Positions 62,783 to 64,000 of a DNA stretch of 64,000 nucleotides are shown piece after piece. Source of the DNA: Rhodomicrobium sp. (GTDB lineage Bacteria > Pseudomonadota > Alphaproteobacteria > Rhizobiales > HXMU1428-3); NCBI GenBank assembly GCA_021604665.1, contig BQJK01000001.1, positions 310,001 to 374,000 on the forward strand, written 5' to 3'. The notes beneath the pieces were generated by a model. The model ran no database searches, was not told the DNA's origin, and worked only from the letters and a program-made list of their open reading frames with translations. The first letter of the stretch is position 1; each line of letters opens with the position of its first letter. The position numbers and the translations under genes are program-made.

Positions 62783-64000
62783 CTAACGCGGTAGAACAGT
62801 TGAGCCCATTAAGAACTCATCAATCGCCCGCGCGGCTTGCCGGCCTTCCCGGATCGCCCAAACAACCAGCGATTGCCCGCGCCTCATATCACCAGCCGCA
62901 TAAACACCGGATTTACTGGTGGCATAATCATTTACATTGGCTTTAACATTACCGCGCTCATCAAGCTCAACACCAACGCCCTTCAACATGCCTTCATGAA
63001 TAGGGTGAACAAACCCCATAGCCAGAAGCACAAGGTCAGCTTTTAACTCAAATTCAGTACCTGGAATCGGCTGCATCTTCTCGTCAACATGCACACAATT
63101 AATATGGGTAATATGGCCATTATTGCCAACGAATTCAGATGTCATAACAGACCAGTCACGCTCAGCCCCTTCAGCCTGGCTGGAAGATGTACGCATTTTT
63201 AACGGCCAGTGCGGCCAGGTCATTAACTTGTCTTCAGCTTCAGGCGGCTTCGGCATAATTTCTAGCTGCGTCACAGAAAGACAACCCTGCCTGATAGACG
63301 TACCAATACAGTCAGACCCAGTATCACCGCCGCCAATGACAATAACATGCTTGCCTTCAGCTAAAATTGGCTCAGCTTGAGCAATGGCTTCATTGCTATT
63401 GCGCCGGTTCTGCTGGGTAAGAAAATCCATCGCAAAATGAACACCACCAAGCTCACGCCCCGGAATTGGCAAATCTCTGGGATGTTCCGAACCACCAGTC
63501 ATCAATACAGCATCATACTCATCCTGAAGGTCAGCAACCGCCCGATCCTGGCCAACATTCACACCCATATGGAACGTGACACCTTCAGCTTCCATCTGCT
63601 CAACGCGGCGGTCAATCAGTGATTTATCCAGTTTAAAGTCAGGGATACCATAGCGAAGCAGACCGCCCGCCTTGGCATTCTTTTCATAAAGGTGAACTTC
63701 ATGCCCGGCTCTGGCCAGTTGCTGTGCCGCCGCCATGCCAGCAGGGCCGCCGCCAATAACCGCCACCCGTTTCTCTGTTTTAATTTCGGATGGCTCTGGT
63801 TTAACCCAGCCTTCTTGCCAGCCTTTATCAATTATCGAGCATTCAATGGTTTTAATCGTAACCGGTACATCCTCAAGATTTAGCGTACAAGCCGCTTCAC
63901 AAGGGGCCGGGCAAATGCGCCCGGTAAACTCCGGGAAATTATTGGTAGAATGCAGGTTGATCAAAGCCTCCTGCCAGTCATCATTATAAACCAGATCATT
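62783..64000 (-). CDS. gltD: Glutamate synthase small subunit (C-terminal part)
   Basis: This is a partial gene; the start lies beyond the right edge and the frame is open to the last base ([13 protein letters not shown] at the edge). The NADPH-dependent small subunit feeds electrons to GltB for glutamate formation. Visible are the iron-sulfur region [15 protein letters not shown], the FAD motif [19 protein letters not shown], the NADPH motif [15 protein letters not shown] and [16 protein letters not shown] near the end. GltD pairs functionally with GlnE-controlled glutamine synthetase seen earlier in the window. Confidence 0.95.
   Translation of the reverse strand, partial: NDLVYNDDWQEALINLHSTNNFPEFTGRICPAPCEAACTLNLEDVPVTIKTIECSIIDKGWQEGWVKPEPSEIKTEKRVAVIGGGPAGMAAAQQLARAGHEVHLYEKNAKAGGLLRYGIPDFKLDKSLIDRRVEQMEAEGVTFHMGVNVGQDRAVADLQDEYDAVLMTGGSEHPRDLPIPGRELGGVHFAMDFLTQQNRRNSNEAIAQAEPILAEGKHVIVIGGGDTGSDCIGTSIRQGCLSVTQLEIMPKPPEAEDKLMTWPHWPLKMRTSSSQAEGAERDWSVMTSEFVGNNGHITHINCVHVDEKMQPIPGTEFELKADLVLLAMGFVHPIHEGMLKGVGVELDERGNVKANVNDYATSKSGVYAAGDMRRGQSLVVWAIREGRQAARAIDEFLMGSTVLPR

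Noticed and set aside
1..64000. tRNA, rRNA, integrase or insertion-sequence genes
   Set aside because: I looked for transposase and integrase motifs and for tRNA-like cloverleaf sequences and saw none that I could support.

Overview
The window is alphaproteobacterial chromosome, most likely order Hyphomicrobiales. This rests on gene content and order, not on any marker RNA: no rRNA or tRNA gene was seen. The supporting signs are a gene-transfer-agent (GTA) type structural cluster, the degP - response regulator - histidine kinase - glnE order, a PhoP/FeuP-type two-component pair, and a galU/galE - MltB-type transglycosylase - DUF459 - gltD neighbourhood. Base composition is moderate (roughly 50% GC by eye).

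Region 1 (1-14.3 kb) is the late part of a phage-like operon on the + strand. It runs portal (cut by the window edge), prohead protease, HK97 major capsid, head-tail connector, head closure, tail completion, tail terminator, tail tube, two small tail chaperones, a very short tape measure, two baseplate proteins, an NlpC/P60 peptidase and a giant TIM-barrel baseplate protein. The content and order match the Rhodobacter-type GTA, with one extra gene. The baseplate gene is split by a single in-frame TAG. A perfectly paired, nested hairpin region lies between capsid and connector. A lysis module follows: a small membrane protein, then one gene fusing a Cys-peptidase-like domain, a GH108 muramidase and a holin-like tail.

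Region 2 (14.4-27.4 kb) is core chromosome. It holds a PhoP/PhoQ (FeuPQ)-like pair, a glycine-zipper lipoprotein, a Do/HtrA protease followed by a second two-component pair, and glnE. It ends in a four-gene cassette: an EF-hand/His-rich exported protein, an ECF sigma factor, a membrane anti-sigma candidate and a periplasmic metal-sensor-like protein.

Region 3 (27.4-34.6 kb) has a PAS histidine kinase and pepN on the minus strand, then a GGDEF-EAL protein on the plus strand.

Region 4 (34.7-48.5 kb) is a respiratory nitrate / nitric-oxide island. It contains an NsrR-like Rrf2 repressor with a perfect palindromic operator in front of it, a 49-residue Met-rich small protein overlapping nnrS, then nnrU. 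Next comes a cluster-less Fnr-family regulator (NarR-like), divergent from narK(fused)-narG-narH-narJ-narI-parvulin. A perfect FNR box lies in the divergent promoter. The parts fit together as nitrate uptake, nitrate reduction to nitrite, and sensing and handling of the resulting reactive nitrogen.

Region 5 (48.7-64 kb) is envelope and housekeeping: dusA, motB/motA, kdsD, a beta-barrel outer-membrane protein with a long disordered region, galU, galE, two MltB-family lytic transglycosylases, an SGNH-like (DUF459) protein that has lost its catalytic residues, and the C-terminal part of gltD at the right edge.
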